Of a stretch of DNA of 64,000 bases, positions 56,959-64,000 are shown piece after piece. The stretch is taken from contig JAUJOD010000001.1 of assembly GCA_030447865.1 (NCBI GenBank), forward strand, positions 1 through 64,000, in the 5' to 3' direction. The position numbers and the translations under genes are program-made. The notes under the pieces were generated by a model. It worked only from the letters and a program-made list of their open reading frames with translations. It was not told the DNA's origin and made no database searches. Each line of letters opens with the position of its first letter. The stretch's first letter is position 1. This DNA is from Nocardioidaceae bacterium (GTDB lineage Bacteria > Actinomycetota > Actinomycetes > Propionibacteriales > Nocardioidaceae).

Positions 56959-57062
56959 TCGAGTGGAACTCCCTCGTCAGGCTTATCCGGTGGCTAGTCC
57001 ACCAGGTGAGTACGTCGGTCAGCGGTGCAACCCTGCCCATAGTAGGTGACCTGGCGCCCCGA

Positions 57063-58259
57063 TCACGACGTGCGCAGGCTGGCGCTGAGGGCCGGCGCCA
57101 GGTCTCCCTTCGGGGCCACCCGCACGTCACCGAGACCCAGCCAGTCGGCCAGCTCGCGCAGTGCGGCAGCCAGCTCGGCGGCTGTCACTGCGGGTGCCGA
57201 TGGCTCGGCGTACGCCGCCTTGACCAAGAGGACTCCGGCCTTGCGGTCGGCCTTGAGGTCGACGCGCGCGACCAGCTCGTCACCGAGCAGAAAGGGCAGC
57301 ACGTAGTAGCCGTACTCTCGCCGCGGCTCGGGAACGTAGATCTCGATGCGGTAGCGAAACCCGAACAGCTGCTCGGTGCGGGTACGCTCCCACACCACCG
57401 GGTCGAACGGGCTGAGCAGGGCTCGCGCCTGAACCCGGCGGGGCAGCCGTGCCGCGTGGAAGAGATAGGCCGGTCGCTCCCACCCCTGGATGCGGGCCGG
57501 AATCAGCTCTCCCGCCTCGACCAGCGTCTGCACGGCAGGGCGCACCTGGGCGTGGTGCATTCGGTAGTAGTCGCGCAGGCACGCTTCGGTGGCGATACCG
57601 AGGGAAGCCGCCGCACGGCGGACGAGCTCGACGTGCGCCTCCGCGTCGGTGGGCTCCCGCCGGCCGAGGACGTCAGGCGGGAGGACCCGGTCGGGCAGGT
57701 CGAAGATCCGCTCGAACTGGGCGTTGCGGCCAGCGACCGCGAGATCGCCGACGGTGAAGAGGTAGTCGAGCGCCTGCTGTGTGGTCGACCAGTTCCAACC
57801 CCAGTGTTCCTTGGTCCGCGGCAGCCCCGCGTCCAGGTCGCGCGGAGTCGACGGGCCGCGCTCCTTGACCTGGGCGAGCACCGACGCAACCAGCTCTGGC
57901 TGCTCGTCGCGGATCCGCCACTGCATCGCGCGGTATCGCCGCATCCGGTGCTGCATGTACGGCCACAGCTCTACCGGCATGTACGCCGCAACGTGCGCCC
58001 AGTACTCGACCAGCCGACGCGGTCGGCGCTCGGCCGCTCGGCTGAGCAACCGCACGTCGTACGGACCCATCCGGCTGTAGAGCGGCATGTAGTGCGCGCG
58101 CTGGAGCACGTTGACCGAGTCGATCTGCAACACACCGGTGCGGCCCACCGTGCGCGTCAGCGTGCGCATCGTCGGCGGGGTGTGGACCGGGTCGAGGAAG
58201 CCTTGCGCGGTGAGCGTGATCCGCCGGGCCAGCGCCCGGCTGATGCTCTCGCGGGTCAC
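57063..58259 (-). CDS. YcaQ-like winged-helix DNA glycosylase family protein
   Basis: 398 residues, starting with GTG at 58259 overlapping the hpf stop (GTGA). It belongs to the HTH_42/YcaQ family, whose tandem winged helices form the fold of interstrand-crosslink DNA glycosylases. Seen here: LQIDSVNVLQRAHYMPLYSRMG, VEYWAHVAAYMPVELWPYM, HWGWNWSTTQQALDYLF and LLSPFDPVVWERTRTEQLFGF. The QxD-like catalytic element of characterised members is plausible in IDSVNVLQR. Coupling to hpf looks incidental. Repair activity is inferred from the family. Confidence 0.9.
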   Translation of the reverse strand: MTRESISRALARRITLTAQGFLDPVHTPPTMRTLTRTVGRTGVLQIDSVNVLQRAHYMPLYSRMGPYDVRLLSRAAERRPRRLVEYWAHVAAYMPVELWPYMQHRMRRYRAMQWRIRDEQPELVASVLAQVKERGPSTPRDLDAGLPRTKEHWGWNWSTTQQALDYLFTVGDLAVAGRNAQFERIFDLPDRVLPPDVLGRREPTDAEAHVELVRRAAASLGIATEACLRDYYRMHHAQVRPAVQTLVEAGELIPARIQGWERPAYLFHAARLPRRVQARALLSPFDPVVWERTRTEQLFGFRYRIEIYVPEPRREYGYYVLPFLLGDELVARVDLKADRKAGVLLVKAAYAEPSAPAVTAAELAAALRELADWLGLGDVRVAPKGDLAPALSASLRTS

Positions 58260-58873
58260 TCCTGAGTCAGCTTGATCACGCCGTAGTCGTAGCCCTTGCG
58301 GCGGTAGACGACGGCTGGCCGGTCGTCCTCCTTGTCGATGAAGAGATAGAAGTCGTGTCCGACCAGCTCCATTTCCTCCAGCGCTTGATCGAGCGGCATC
58401 GGCGTGGCGGGATGAGCCTTCTCGCGTACGACGAGTGGCCCGTCTCCGACGACCGTCAGGGGCCCGATCTTGTGTTCGGGCACCTCGTCGTCCTCGGTGT
58501 CGGCGTCGTCAGCGGTGACCGGGAGATCCTCCAGTGCCTCGGCGAGGGAGGGTGGGGTCCGGGTGCCGTGGTGCACGCGGCGTCGGTCGGCGGCCTTGCG
58601 AAGTTGCGTCTCCAACCGTTCGACGGCCTTGTCCAAAGCTGTCAAGTTCTCGTCGGCAGCCGCCTCGGCTCGGATCACCGGTCCCTTGCTGCGCATCGTG
58701 ATCTCGACCCGAGTCGACTGGTCGGCAAGCCGCGGGTTCGGTTCCTTCGAGACCTCCACATCGACCCTGATGATCCGATGGTCGTACTTCTCCAACCTGG
58801 TCAGCTTGTCATCGACCTGGCTACGGAACCGGTCAGACACCTCACAGTGCCGACCCGTGACCACGACCTCCAT
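58256..58873 (-). CDS. hpf: Ribosome hibernation-promoting factor, long form
   Basis: 205 residues from the ATG at 58873 with AAGGAGGC upstream. The N-terminal S30AE domain (MEVVVTGRHCEVSDRFRSQVDDKLTRLEKYDHRI) occupies the ribosomal A/P sites. An acidic linker joins the C-terminal dimerisation domain (MPLDQALEEMELVGHDFYLFIDKEDDRPAVVYRRKGYDYGVIKL) that pairs ribosomes into 100S particles. Upstream is a 393-bp gap with strong hairpins that may attenuate read-through from comF. The alternative start at 59014 adds a non-conserved segment. Confidence 0.95.
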   Translation of the reverse strand: MEVVVTGRHCEVSDRFRSQVDDKLTRLEKYDHRIIRVDVEVSKEPNPRLADQSTRVEITMRSKGPVIRAEAAADENLTALDKAVERLETQLRKAADRRRVHHGTRTPPSLAEALEDLPVTADDADTEDDEVPEHKIGPLTVVGDGPLVVREKAHPATPMPLDQALEEMELVGHDFYLFIDKEDDRPAVVYRRKGYDYGVIKLTQE

Positions 58874-59266
58874 ACACCCGCCTCCTTCGTTCGTATCGCT
58901 GCCAGGGCAGTACCCGCGGCCTGAGCCGCTCAACCCCCCGTAGGAGGCACCCGTCCGACCGACCTGGTCTTCGTCCCCACACTCGCCTGCTGAGGCCTTC
59001 GCAGCTTGTGCCACTCACTGCCTTCTCCCGGAGAAGGAGAGCGTCTGGCTCTCCCGCGGGGCAGGGCTTACCACTAAGCCGCTCCGTGCTCGGCCGATCA
59101 GGGATTGCCGGATCGACCTTACGTGGGCCGTTTCGCCTGCGGCTGGCATCGGCTTGCTGACCGGGCGCCGACCAAACGGCGCTCCACCAGCGCAACCACG
59201 GACCCGGACGGGTGCCATGGCATGACCCTAATGGGTTGGGCAGGCAGCCCGACAGTGCGAGCTCCG
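58874..59266 (-). terminator. 393-bp intergenic region with paired hairpins (59022-59054)
   Basis: Between comF and hpf, both on the minus strand. CTTCTCC-C-GGAGAAG (59022-59036) and GGAGAGC-GTCTG-GCTCTCC (59036-59054) are perfect 7-bp-arm hairpins sharing a base. They could end the lpqB-comF transcript or form an hpf leader. The rest shows no gene, tRNA or recognised riboswitch. Confidence 0.55.
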
Positions 59267-59983
59267 CTATGCCGGCGGCCGACGACGTGTGGTGGCGGCG
59301 ATGACGGCAACTCCCAGCACGTTTCCTCCGGCTGCTGCGGTCGCGCGGGCCGCCTCGGCCGCTGTCGCTCCGGTAGTGCAGATGTCGTCGACGACAACGA
59401 CGCAACGGCCGTCCAGCCGTCGCCGGGGGCGGGCGGCGAAGGCACCGGCCAGATTGGCGGCTCGCTCGACCGCGGTGAGTCCCGCCTGGTCGACCACCGG
59501 ACGGTCGACGCGCAGCACCGGGTCAACGACCGCCGCCACCCCCGACTTCCGCAACGCACGCCCGCATTCGCGGGTGATGCGCAGCAGCGGGTCGTGACCC
59601 CGCTCACGGACGGTACGCCGCGTGGACGGCGCTGGGACCAGCGTGACCACCCCCGGCGACCCGGCGGCCGACCGGGATCTCGACCGGGACAGTACGCCGA
59701 AGACGCTTAAGGCCAACGTCCGACCGAGCGGTCTGGCCAGCGAAAGCCGCGCCTCCTCCTTGTGGGCGACCAACGCCGCCTTGACGACAGCGTCATACTC
59801 GGCGACCGCAAAGACCACGGGCAGACCTGGTGGCGCCGGCGACGGTCGCGCCTCGGACGGCAGCCGGTCCAGGCTGCTGGAACAGCACAAGCACAGCGCC
59901 GGTCCGGGTCGCCGACAGCCGACACAGGCGCCGCCCAAGAACAAGTCGACGGAGGCCGCCATCAGCTCACGAGAGCTCCCCAT
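59267..59983 (-). CDS. comF: ComF-family phosphoribosyltransferase-like protein
   Basis: 238 residues from the ATG at 59983. The N-terminal Cys cluster (GACVGCRRPGPALCLCC) is a zinc-binding motif. The C-terminal PRTase fold has VVVVDDICTTGATAAEA (PRPP-binding loop) and LVPAPSTRRTVRERGHDPL. ComF homologues in naturally competent bacteria help internalise transforming DNA, while in actinobacteria the role is uncertain. It is the conserved neighbour of lpqB in this chromosomal block. Confidence 0.92.
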   Translation of the reverse strand: MGSSRELMAASVDLFLGGACVGCRRPGPALCLCCSSSLDRLPSEARPSPAPPGLPVVFAVAEYDAVVKAALVAHKEEARLSLARPLGRTLALSVFGVLSRSRSRSAAGSPGVVTLVPAPSTRRTVRERGHDPLLRITRECGRALRKSGVAAVVDPVLRVDRPVVDQAGLTAVERAANLAGAFAARPRRRLDGRCVVVVDDICTTGATAAEAARATAAAGGNVLGVAVIAATTRRRPPA

Positions 59984-60186
59984 GGCATCCACTGTGCCCC
60001 TACGGCGACGCTCTCCAGGACGCGCCGCCCAACCTGTGGATACGCCGCCACGCTGCGGCGACTGTGGAAGACCGGTTGCCGACAAGCACCACTCGCAAAG
60101 AATCCGACGCTCAGCACGCCCTAACGAGCTTGACGTCGGATCTTGGGCCGGGGTCGGGCATAGGGGGCGGCGGGCAGGGGGGTCGC

Positions 60187-61956
60187 TCACCCGGGGTAGA
60201 AGGGAGCGCGGAGCGGGGTTGTCCCGCCGAACCGGTCCCACTGCAGTTCCGGTGTCTGGACGTAGATCTCGCCGTTGCCGCCGCTGATCACGACCGGCGC
60301 GTCGACGTTCGGGCCCGCCGCCACGCTGACCGGTTCGATCGGCAGGAACTCACTGACTGCACGCGCCCGGGACCCGTCGGTGCTCACCTCGAAGGGCTGC
60401 CGCTCACCGCCTTGCTCACTGGCCAGCACCATCACAGCCGTTGGACTAACCCAGGCCAGTCCCGTGAGGCCGGTTGCAGTGAAGCTCGGACTGACGAGAG
60501 GACGCGCCTTGGAAAGCGAGACAGCAGCGGGGTTGCGGGAGGCTCTGTCGATCACCGACGTGACAAGCCGACTGGCGTCGCCCTTCCCCAGGATGGCGGC
60601 CAGGCGCACCCCGTCGCGGGACACGGCGAACGCCTCGACCCGGTTACCGTCGATGCCCGGGGCCGGCACCCGGCGTCTCCCCTCGGCAGTCACGGCGTAC
60701 ACCGCCGCACCGGTCTTGGGGTCCTGGTCGACCAGCCAGAGCACCTGGTGAACGTCCCAGGACGGCTGCAGCAACGAGGTGCTGCCCCTGAACCACTTGG
60801 CGGGAGCTTCGGCGGAGGCGGCAATGCCCCCGACGAGCACTCGCCCGTCGCGGTGGACCACCGCCGCCAGCGCAGCCGACGGGTCGACGGCGGCGTACCT
60901 GGCTCGTTTCGCCGCGGCAGCGATCGGCCCCGGCAGCACTGTGGCGTCATCCTCGGTGACGGTGACGAGACCATCCGGGCTCAGCGCGAACAGCGCGAGC
61001 TGACTGGCGAACGCTGGGTCGTAGCCCTCGAACTCGTCAATGTCGAACACGCCGTTGACGCTGACACCGGGTACGTCGAGGCGGTTACCGTCGACGGTGA
61101 GGCTGATCGCCTCGACCTCGGGGAGTTGCCGCATCGTCCAGGTGAGCTGGGCCGCGAAGAGGAGGCGCGCTTCGGCGGAGAGGTCCGCCACCGTCGCACT
61201 CAGCGGTATCTCGGCCTGCCCGTTGTCATCGATCGAAACGGCGACGTCGACTTCGGTGTCCAGCGGGACAGCTGTCGCTGCCACTCCGGCGAGGTCACGC
61301 GTCGGGCCGAGGAGCAGATCCGACACCAACGCGGTGGCGGTGGTATCGCCGAGGAGCAGATAAACCGGGTCTGGGGTGAGCACCTTCAAGGTCGGGTCGA
61401 AGAAGTACAGCGAGAACTCCCGGAAGTACAGGTCGAAGTAGTCGCTATCAACGAACGTTCCCGCTGGGGGGTCGGTGATACGCCACTCACCTTTGACCCG
61501 CTCGAGGTGGATCCGCGCCGTGGCTGACCTGGTGGCCGGCTTCGCCGACGACCACGAGCCCCGCGCGTCAAGCGACCCAAGGACGTCCGTCTTGACCGAC
61601 ACACTGCCTGGCCGCTCGATGATCGCCTGGTCGTCGTAGACGACAAGCCCCTTGCTCGGGTCCCACGACGCGGCCGCGCTCGGCGTAAGGAACTGCCGGG
61701 CCGTCGCCGCGGTCTGGGGATAGGCCAGCATCGCCGCAAAGAATCCCGACACCACCTCTTCGCGGCTCGCCCCGGGAGCCGGCCCGGGGGGATCATTGCT
61801 GATGAGCTCGCTGATGAGCTCCGGCTCACCCTGCACACCGACCGGCTGACCGGGCCGCACGGGGGAGTCGGAGGGGATCGACACACAAGCCGTCGTGAGT
61901 ACGCCGATCAGCGCTCCCAACGCCCCGCGGCGTAGCACCGCCACCAACGAGGTCAT
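60187..61956 (-). CDS. lpqB: Lipoprotein LpqB
   Basis: 589 residues. The lipoprotein signal is MTSLVAVLRRGALGALIGVLTTAC (Cys24). GerMN/sporulation-type domains cover about residues 60-300 (EVVSGFFAAMLAYPQTAATARQFLTP, PDPVYLLLGDTTATALVSDLLLGPT). A C-terminal beta-propeller-like region with repeated strands reaches the end. LpqB binds the extracellular part of MtrB and tunes the MtrAB response. Its ATG overlaps the mtrB stop (ATGA), so the three genes form one operon. Confidence 0.95.
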   Translation of the reverse strand: MTSLVAVLRRGALGALIGVLTTACVSIPSDSPVRPGQPVGVQGEPELISELISNDPPGPAPGASREEVVSGFFAAMLAYPQTAATARQFLTPSAAASWDPSKGLVVYDDQAIIERPGSVSVKTDVLGSLDARGSWSSAKPATRSATARIHLERVKGEWRITDPPAGTFVDSDYFDLYFREFSLYFFDPTLKVLTPDPVYLLLGDTTATALVSDLLLGPTRDLAGVAATAVPLDTEVDVAVSIDDNGQAEIPLSATVADLSAEARLLFAAQLTWTMRQLPEVEAISLTVDGNRLDVPGVSVNGVFDIDEFEGYDPAFASQLALFALSPDGLVTVTEDDATVLPGPIAAAAKRARYAAVDPSAALAAVVHRDGRVLVGGIAASAEAPAKWFRGSTSLLQPSWDVHQVLWLVDQDPKTGAAVYAVTAEGRRRVPAPGIDGNRVEAFAVSRDGVRLAAILGKGDASRLVTSVIDRASRNPAAVSLSKARPLVSPSFTATGLTGLAWVSPTAVMVLASEQGGERQPFEVSTDGSRARAVSEFLPIEPVSVAAGPNVDAPVVISGGNGEIYVQTPELQWDRFGGTTPLRAPFYPG

Positions 61957-63707
61957 TGCATGCCCCCCCGGGAACCGGGAAAGCGCGCATAAGGCCCGCC
62001 AACGGCTACCGGAGCCGCTGGTTCCACCATCTCCAGCGGAAGCGGGGACTCTTCCAACCGGTCGCCGGCCCGCCGCGGCAGCGTCAGCCGGAACAGCGAC
62101 CCCCGGCCAGGGCGCCCACAGGCGTCGAGCCGGCCGCCGTGCAGAGCGGTGTCCTCGATGGCGATCGAAAGCCCGAGGCCGGTACCTCCGCGAGTCCGCG
62201 CGCGAGCGGGGTCAGCCCGCCAGAACCGATTGAAGACCAAGACTTCTTCGCCGCTCTTCAGCCCGACTCCGTAGTCGCGCACGGTCAGCGCGACGGCGTT
62301 GGAACCGGTGGCCACCGTCACCTCGACGTCGCGACCTTCTCCATAGGTGATGGCGTTCACCACCAGGTTGCGCACGATGCGCTCGACCCGACGTACGTCG
62401 GCCTCGGCGTAGCACGGCTCGTCGGGTACGGACACGCTCACGCGAGTGCCGCGCTGAGCCGCCAACGGGGCCGCCCAGTCGTCCACGCGACGCGCCACGT
62501 CGCGAATGTCGACGTCACCCAGGTCGAGCACCGCGGCCCCGGCATCGAACCGGCTGATCTCGAGCAGGTCGGTGAGCAGTCCTTCGAACCGGTCCAGCTC
62601 GCCTTGCAGCAGCTCAGCCGAGCGAGCGGTGACCGGGTCGAAGTCCTCGCGGGAGTCGTGCAGGACGTCAGCTGCCATCCGCACGGTCGTGAGCGGCGTA
62701 CGCAGCTCGTGGCTCACATCGGCCACGAAGCGGCGCTGGACGCGGGAGAGCTCCTCGAGCTGGCGGATCTGTCGCTGCAGGCTGCTGGCCATCTGGTTGA
62801 AGGACACGCCCAGCCGCGCGATGTCGTCCTTGCCCCGCACGTGCATCCGCTCCTCCAGCCGACCGGCTGCAAGGCGCTCGGCGATGCGGCGCGCCAGCCG
62901 CACGGGCGTGACCACCTGCCGGGTGACCAGCCACGCGATGGTCCCCAGCAACACAACCAGCACGACCCCCGTGGTGATCAAGGCGCTGCGTACGACGAAC
63001 AGGGTTTCCTGCTGCTCGGTCAGCGGGAAGACGTGGAACAACGCGTAGATCTGCCCGGTGGTGGGAACGCGCAACTGAGACCCGACGACCAGGCCCGGCT
63101 CAGCTGGCCGGTCGCGGTCGTTGAAGTAGAGGGTCGAGTAAGCCCACCAGCTCCCGGGCTCGGCCCGGACCTGCTGCATCAGCGCCGCTGGGATCGACCT
63201 GCTGGGCGTCACCGCTCCCGACACCAGGCGACCGCCAGAACCGTCCGTGCCAGTGCTGGGGCTGAGGGGGCCGATTATCACTAGGTCGTACTGGTCGCGG
63301 GCCTCGTCGCCCCGTGCCAGCGAGTCGATGAGGTTACGAAGCTCGGGGCCAACGTCGAAAAAGTTGCCGATCTCGGCGCTGTCAAGTTGCGATTGGGCGT
63401 ACTCAGCGCCCCCCGCCGCTTCGGCCAGCGAAGCGTCCACCTTGCTGTCGAGGATGCGGTCGGTGACCTGGCGCAGGAGCACCTCGCCGGCCAAGATCGC
63501 CAGGACCGCCGACAGGGTCAGCGTGCCGATCACGACCCGAGCCTGGATCGACCGGCGCCACAGGTCGACAAGGTGGCGCACCGGCGCGGTGATGAACCGG
63601 ACCGCGGCGCTCAGCGCTCGTGCGGCTGAACTGCCCGGCCACCGCTCCACCGAGGAAGCGCCGGGGCGCTGCGGGGCTGCGTCTGGCGAGGAGAGATCGT
63701 GCGCCAT
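61953..63707 (-). CDS. mtrB: Sensor histidine kinase MtrB
   Basis: 584 residues from the ATG at 63707. TM1 is about 54-75, an extracellular sensor lies in between, and TM2 is about 250-275. HAMP is followed by HisKA with FVADVSHELRTPLTTVRMA (phospho-His) and HATPase_c with NLVVNAITYGEG (N box), RDYGVGL (G1) and GGTGLGLSIA (G2). It controls cell division and envelope genes through MtrA. The start overlaps none of mtrA, with 5 bp between stop and start. Upstream in-frame codons to 63866 are not conserved. Confidence 0.96.
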   Translation of the reverse strand: MAHDLSSPDAAPQRPGASSVERWPGSSAARALSAAVRFITAPVRHLVDLWRRSIQARVVIGTLTLSAVLAILAGEVLLRQVTDRILDSKVDASLAEAAGGAEYAQSQLDSAEIGNFFDVGPELRNLIDSLARGDEARDQYDLVIIGPLSPSTGTDGSGGRLVSGAVTPSRSIPAALMQQVRAEPGSWWAYSTLYFNDRDRPAEPGLVVGSQLRVPTTGQIYALFHVFPLTEQQETLFVVRSALITTGVVLVVLLGTIAWLVTRQVVTPVRLARRIAERLAAGRLEERMHVRGKDDIARLGVSFNQMASSLQRQIRQLEELSRVQRRFVADVSHELRTPLTTVRMAADVLHDSREDFDPVTARSAELLQGELDRFEGLLTDLLEISRFDAGAAVLDLGDVDIRDVARRVDDWAAPLAAQRGTRVSVSVPDEPCYAEADVRRVERIVRNLVVNAITYGEGRDVEVTVATGSNAVALTVRDYGVGLKSGEEVLVFNRFWRADPARARTRGGTGLGLSIAIEDTALHGGRLDACGRPGRGSLFRLTLPRRAGDRLEESPLPLEMVEPAAPVAVGGPYARFPGSRGGMQ

Positions 63708-63712
63708 GCGTT

Positions 63713-64000
63713 TTATCCGGTAGCCGGTGCGTCGCCGGCCTTGTAGCCGACACCGCGCACCGTCATCACGATCTGCGGGTTCTCCGGGTCGATCTCCACC
63801 TTCGACCGCAGCCGCTGCACGTGGACGTTGACGAGCCGGGTGTCGGCTGCGTGCCGATACCCCCATACCTGTTCCAGCAGCACCTCGCGGGTGAAGACCT
63901 GCCAGGGCTTGCGCGCCAGGCAGACAAGCAGGTCGAACTCCAATGGGGTCAGCGACAAAGGGGTGCCGTTGCGTTTCACCGTGTGGCCGGCGACGTCGAT
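63713..64000 (-). CDS. mtrA: Response regulator MtrA, C-terminal part (cut by window edge)
   Basis: The visible 95 residues are the OmpR/PhoB winged-helix effector domain: NGTPLSLTPLEFDLLVCLARKP, FTREVLLEQVWGY, VNVHVQRLRSKVE and VRGVGYKAGD. The receiver domain lies beyond base 64000. With mtrB and lpqB downstream this is the essential actinobacterial MtrA, which represses or activates division and wall-remodelling genes. Confidence 0.95.
   Translation of the reverse strand: MDVAGHTVKRNGTPLSLTPLEFDLLVCLARKPWQVFTREVLLEQVWGYRHAADTRLVNVHVQRLRSKVEIDPENPQIVMTVRGVGYKAGDAPATG

Noticed and set aside
59020-59110. Possible tRNA or riboswitch upstream of hpf
   Set aside because: The hairpins do not form a cloverleaf, there is no T-loop GGTTCRA motif or CCA, and no known riboswitch core is visible.

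Overview
The window is a high-GC actinobacterial chromosome segment (Actinomycetota; family not fixed, though the gene set recalls Nocardioidaceae and relatives). The evidence is the MtrAB-LpqB-ComF-HPF-SecA block, an Rv3235-family protein, a 1628-residue NAD-dependent glutamate dehydrogenase, a DUF222/HNH (13E12-type) gene, and a tmRNA whose tag ends in ALAA. The first ~74 bases are an almost pure G run that looks like an assembly or sequencing artefact. It cuts the 3' end of copA. The right edge cuts mtrA.

Layout: 1-4.4 kb is a CsoR-controlled copper operon (csoR, copZ, His-rich exported protein, copA). 4.5-6.9 kb holds a 5'-truncated thioredoxin-reductase-like gene next to a DUF222/HNH gene. 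7-12.9 kb carries a TreT-like glycosyltransferase and a membrane-anchored Rad50/Mre11-like pair (YhaN/YhaO type). 13.3-21.5 kb is an accessory island, visibly richer in A+T than its flanks. It holds an operon of a small secreted I36-like protein with a MacB-type ABC ATPase and an FtsX-type permease, an XRE-TPR regulator, several frameshifted small genes and the C-terminal remnant of a serine recombinase that abuts the 3' end of ssrA (tmRNA). 22-30 kb has a Phd/VapC toxin-antitoxin pair, an SDR oxidoreductase, then smpB, an M23 peptidase and ftsX-ftsE, followed by a broken ABC-2 exporter.

30-33.4 kb is a sugar ABC importer (binding protein plus two permeases, no ATPase) with a LacI-type operator. 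Then come prfB, NAD-GDH, a Uma2 protein, tryptophan 2,3-dioxygenase, several small proteins, a VapBC pair, pruA, Ku, and a cupredoxin lipoprotein with a polytopic membrane protein. 48.4-52.7 kb resembles a reduced pilus/septum-type cluster (CpaE-like ATPase, SAF protein, BldC-like regulator, LysM protein, Rv3235 protein). 52.8-64 kb has a frameshifted phosphotransferase, secA, a YcaQ-like protein, hpf, comF, lpqB, mtrB and mtrA.

Two observations stand out. First, a family of 44-nt imperfect palindromes (TTGTCAG...CTGACAA) occurs at 23.7, 40.6 and 52.8 kb, each just behind a stop codon and in the same orientation relative to the gene it follows. Second, the I36-like secreted protein/ABC operon in the island has the architecture of a small-secreted-protein export or immunity system. 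At least seven genes carry apparent single-base frameshifts, so either many accessory genes are decaying or the assembly has indel errors.
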